In this document: piece by piece, positions 32,053-33,804 of the stretch
Layout of the letters: each line of letters opens with the position of its first letter
Numbering within the stretch: position 1 is the stretch's first letter
From: PVC group bacterium
GTDB lineage: Bacteria; Verrucomicrobiota; Kiritimatiellia; CAIKKV01; CAITUY01
Length of the DNA: 33,804 nucleotides
Assembly (NCBI GenBank): GCA_945870225.1
Contig: CAMBRF010000024.1
Location: 1-33,804 of the forward strand
Reading direction: 5' to 3'
Position numbers and translations under genes: made by a program
Notes under the pieces: generated by a model
Told to the model about the DNA's origin: nothing
Databases searched by the model: none
What the model saw: only the letters and a program-made list of their open reading frames with translations

Positions 32053-32072
32053 GGTGGCTATCCTTTGTGTGC

Positions 32073-32576
32073 CTACATTTCGTAAAGGGTGGTGTCGCGT
32101 TTGGGCGCGGGGCGGGCTTGTGTCCGGGCGCGGTCTTTTTTGTCAGGGATGAGGAAAGGGTCCTCTTTTTCGAGGCGGTCGCCGAGTTCGGCCTCAATGG
32201 CATCCGGGCTCTCGCCCGCTTCGAGGCGGTTCAGGGCCTCCTTCATGCCGGGCGCCAGTTCCATGCCGGTCATGCTGGAAAACTTCCGCATCAGGTTGGC
32301 GGCTTGCCGGGGATCCTCTTCGCTCATGCTGTCGGCTTCCCTCGCGAGGGCATCCATGGCGCGCTCCATTTTGGATTCATCGATGGGGAGGTCCGGTTCA
32401 CCCTCCGTTCCGCCCTCCTCTTTTGCCCGGCCGGTGGCGGCAAACAGAGAGACCTGCCGATCCAGTTTGACCTTTTTGCAATGCGGGCAATGCGGGCGTT
32501 TTTCAGCCTGAATGGTCCGCGAAAAAAAACTGAAGAGGGTGTTACACTTCTTACAGTAAAACTCGTAGATAGGCAT
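32073..32576 (-). CDS. FmdB-type zinc-ribbon protein with long C-terminal extension
   Basis: 167 residues from ATG 32576 (AAGGA 8 nt upstream); the 19-codon in-frame extension upstream is out of character. The N-terminus MPIYEFYCKKC... with Cys8, Cys11, Cys30 and Cys33 is the FmdB/CxxC-CxxC zinc-ribbon regulatory family. Those proteins are usually well under 120 residues; here a charged, Met/Glu-rich helical extension (residues ~55-167, including MERAMDALAREADSM and LNRLEAGESPDAIEAELG) is added. Function of the family is poorly known (putative regulator). It leads a two-gene unit with aroF. Confidence 0.88.
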   Translation of the reverse strand: MPIYEFYCKKCNTLFSFFSRTIQAEKRPHCPHCKKVKLDRQVSLFAATGRAKEEGGTEGEPDLPIDESKMERAMDALAREADSMSEEDPRQAANLMRKFSSMTGMELAPGMKEALNRLEAGESPDAIEAELGDRLEKEDPFLIPDKKDRARTQARPAPKRDTTLYEM

Positions 32577-32799
32577 AGATGCATCCTTAAGGCAACCAGC
32601 CTTAACGTTATGCGGCACGGCGGCGTATGTCAACTGGTGTGGTACGTGCTTTCGCTTTTTCTGACACGATTACGGCGTGATCGTCGAGCATCAGGTGTTT
32701 CGCCGCATGATTCAGGGTAAGACCCGATTGTGCTGCCGGTGTCATCGTGCGATTCTTGAATCTATGGCAGTGGTTGTTCTTCATTGAGGAGAGTGTAGA

Positions 32800-33228
32800 A
32801 TGAGTCGACGTGCATTGATTCTGGATGACGATCCCTTGGTCCTTTCCCTGCTTCAGGGGGGGTTAAGCCGGCGCGGGTACGAGGTGTCCACCTTTTCCTG
32901 CCCCTTGAGTTGCCCGCTCTACAGCCACGGTTCCTGCCCGTGCCCGTTTATGGGCGGGTGCCCCGATGTTATTGTGACGGATTTCGACATGCCGTTTGTC
33001 AATGGCGTTGAGTTCATTGAAAGGGTGAAGCGCAAATTGTGCAAGTGTCGGAACATTCTCCTGATCTCGGGATGCTTGACTGATCCTCTGGATTTGAGGC
33101 GAGCCGCCGAACACGGGGTGACTTTCATGGCGAAACCATTCCATCTGAATCAGCTCCATGACTGGCTTGATAGCATTGAGAGGCAGGGCGCGCCTGTATC
33201 GCAGACAGGCTTTGCCGTCGCTGTATAG
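32800..33228 (+). CDS. Single-domain response regulator with cysteine-rich insertion
   Basis: 142 residues, a lone receiver domain without an output domain. The acidic pocket is Asp10-Asp11, the phospho-acceptor Asp61 (VIVTDFDMP), the switch Ser90 (LLISG) and Lys112 (MAKPF), all intact, so phosphorylation is plausible. Between beta2 and beta3 there is a cysteine-rich loop: Cys34, Cys38, Cys46, Cys48 and Cys54, with Cys81, Cys83 and Cys92 elsewhere, eight in all. I recall similar Cys-rich receivers in deltaproteobacteria such as Geobacter. It could bind a metal or Fe-S cluster or sense redox. ATG 32800 has GAGGAG 8 nt upstream. No kinase gene is in the window. Confidence 0.85.
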   Translation: MSRRALILDDDPLVLSLLQGGLSRRGYEVSTFSCPLSCPLYSHGSCPCPFMGGCPDVIVTDFDMPFVNGVEFIERVKRKLCKCRNILLISGCLTDPLDLRRAAEHGVTFMAKPFHLNQLHDWLDSIERQGAPVSQTGFAVAV

Positions 33229-33240
33229 GAGGGGACGGTC

Positions 33241-33645
33241 TCAGTCGGAAGCTGAGGAGAGCGAGACCAGTCGGCCTTGCATGCAGAAGGCCTTGGCCCC
33301 CGACCAATCCGCGAAAACCTTGATATTGATCGAACAGGTCGTGCGAATATGGGTTGCCAGCAGGACGGCGGTGAAAATGAAGGATCCCTTGGCTATTACG
33401 GCCACGTTCCCGGTGGGGGTGGTGGCGACTTCCTCAATGGCCTGCGCCACCCGGATGATTTCGCTCTGATCCGGGGGTGAGTAGGAAATTTCGCGTACAT
33501 CCACAATGACGCTGAAGTGAGGCTCGAACTGCGGGTCCGCCAGCAAACTGTTGAGCGTTTTAATGGCCTCAGCCGTTGTCACACTTCCCCGTCCGGTGAC
33601 ATACGCCTGTTCGTCCGATGCCGACACTGAGTAAACGAATGGCAT
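33241..33645 (-). CDS. Small STAS/SpoIIAA-like domain protein
   Basis: 134 residues, soluble. The pattern TGRGSVTTAEAIKTLNSLL-ADPQF, then SVIVDVREISYSPPDQSEI, then NVAVIAKGSFIFTAVLLATH and INIKVFADWSGAKAFC matches the alternating alpha/beta layout of SpoIIAA-like/STAS-superfamily small proteins (strand, helix, VDxR strand, helix, 'GKVAIVA'-like strand, helix, 'VFxDxxEAxxWL'-like end). I cannot name a function; anti-sigma-antagonist or lipid-binding roles are known in relatives. It converges with the response regulator gene, 12 nt stop-to-stop, and has a long leader with hairpins at 33736-33804. Confidence 0.6.
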   Translation of the reverse strand: MPFVYSVSASDEQAYVTGRGSVTTAEAIKTLNSLLADPQFEPHFSVIVDVREISYSPPDQSEIIRVAQAIEEVATTPTGNVAVIAKGSFIFTAVLLATHIRTTCSINIKVFADWSGAKAFCMQGRLVSLSSASD

Positions 33646-33735
33646 GATTGTTCAAACTCCCTGATCGCCAACCACAATATTCCCAGGTGACGTTCAGGAA
33701 TATAACATTACCCTGCCCGTTCAAGGCAATGGGTG

Positions 33736-33804
33736 AAACCCTTGATTTTAGTATCAGGGTTTCCCTGATGGAAATCAGAGCCCTGCTGCAAATTTTGGCA
33801 GCAA
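33736..33804 (-). promoter_or_regulatory. Structured leader or terminator-like hairpins upstream of the STAS-like gene
   Basis: Segment ATCAGGG (33753-33759) can pair either with CCCTGAT at 33763-33769 (loop TTT) or, extended as ATCAGGGTTT, with AAACCCTTGAT at 33736-33746 (one bulge). These are mutually exclusive hairpins. A third, TGCTGC/GCAGCA (33784-33789/33798-33803), lies at the window edge. The region could be a regulatory leader of the minus-strand gene or simply a terminator from beyond the window. Confidence 0.35.

Noticed and set aside
33190-33200. GGGCGCGCCTG near the end of the response regulator as another repeat copy
   Set aside because: It lies within coding sequence, is a plain GGCGCGCC palindrome and has no loop or GGGAG leader.

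Overview
This is about 33.8 kb of high-GC (roughly 60%) bacterial chromosome. It carries a replication-initiation locus (dnaA, dnaN and a probable oriC), a block of housekeeping metabolism, a ~20 kb locus of membrane-bound glycan and cell-surface genes, and a closing block with aromatic biosynthesis and two small signalling genes. I see no phage, IS element, CRISPR array, tRNA or rRNA. Intergenic inverted repeats, a GH20 hexosaminidase and many GT-C-type membrane glycosyltransferases would fit a PVC-group bacterium, perhaps Kiritimatiellota or Verrucomicrobiota. That placement is a guess from gene style and not from a marker gene.

Layout. 1-981: 3' part of a PfkB/2-keto-3-deoxygluconate-kinase-like gene cut by the window edge. 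1037-3750, minus strand: dnaA then dnaN. The 245-bp gap between them has an AT-rich stretch and two exact TTATCAACA DnaA-box-like 9-mers, and more box-like 9-mers lie upstream of dnaA. 4190-8616, plus strand: M24 aminopeptidase, dapB, folK and a cytoplasmic GH20 hexosaminidase.

8798-29215 is the accessory-looking part. It holds an LIC_10190-like polytopic membrane protein; a 62-residue IDPGTGS membrane microprotein coupled to a methyltransferase with a kinase-like N-terminal region; a 1044-residue membrane AlkP/sulfatase-fold protein with discoidin-like and beta-sandwich tails; a tightly coupled four-gene plus-strand operon (dolichyl-phosphate-sugar-synthase-like GT2, GT2, GT-C, PMT-type GT-C); a minus-strand trio (hexapeptide acyltransferase, GT-C, GT4); and a B12-binding radical SAM enzyme. 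The likely logic is that a polyprenyl-phosphate-sugar synthase feeds several GT-C enzymes that glycosylate a surface polymer or protein outside the cytoplasmic membrane, with acyl, methyl and phospho- or sulfo-type tailoring. There are no sugar-nucleotide synthesis genes, no Wzx/Wzy pair and no ABC exporter in view.

29502-33645: an MFS transporter with a clear terminator, an fmdB-aroF (class I DAHP synthase) minus-strand pair, a cysteine-rich single-domain response regulator, and a convergent STAS/SpoIIAA-like small protein.

A dispersed hairpin repeat (GGGAG followed by a GGCGCGC/GCGCGCC stem) occurs three times, each 20-26 nt after the stop codon of a plus-strand gene and in the same orientation. 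A fourth hairpin with the same stem abuts the folK stop. A separate ~74-nt MITE-like hairpin sits at 12420-12493.
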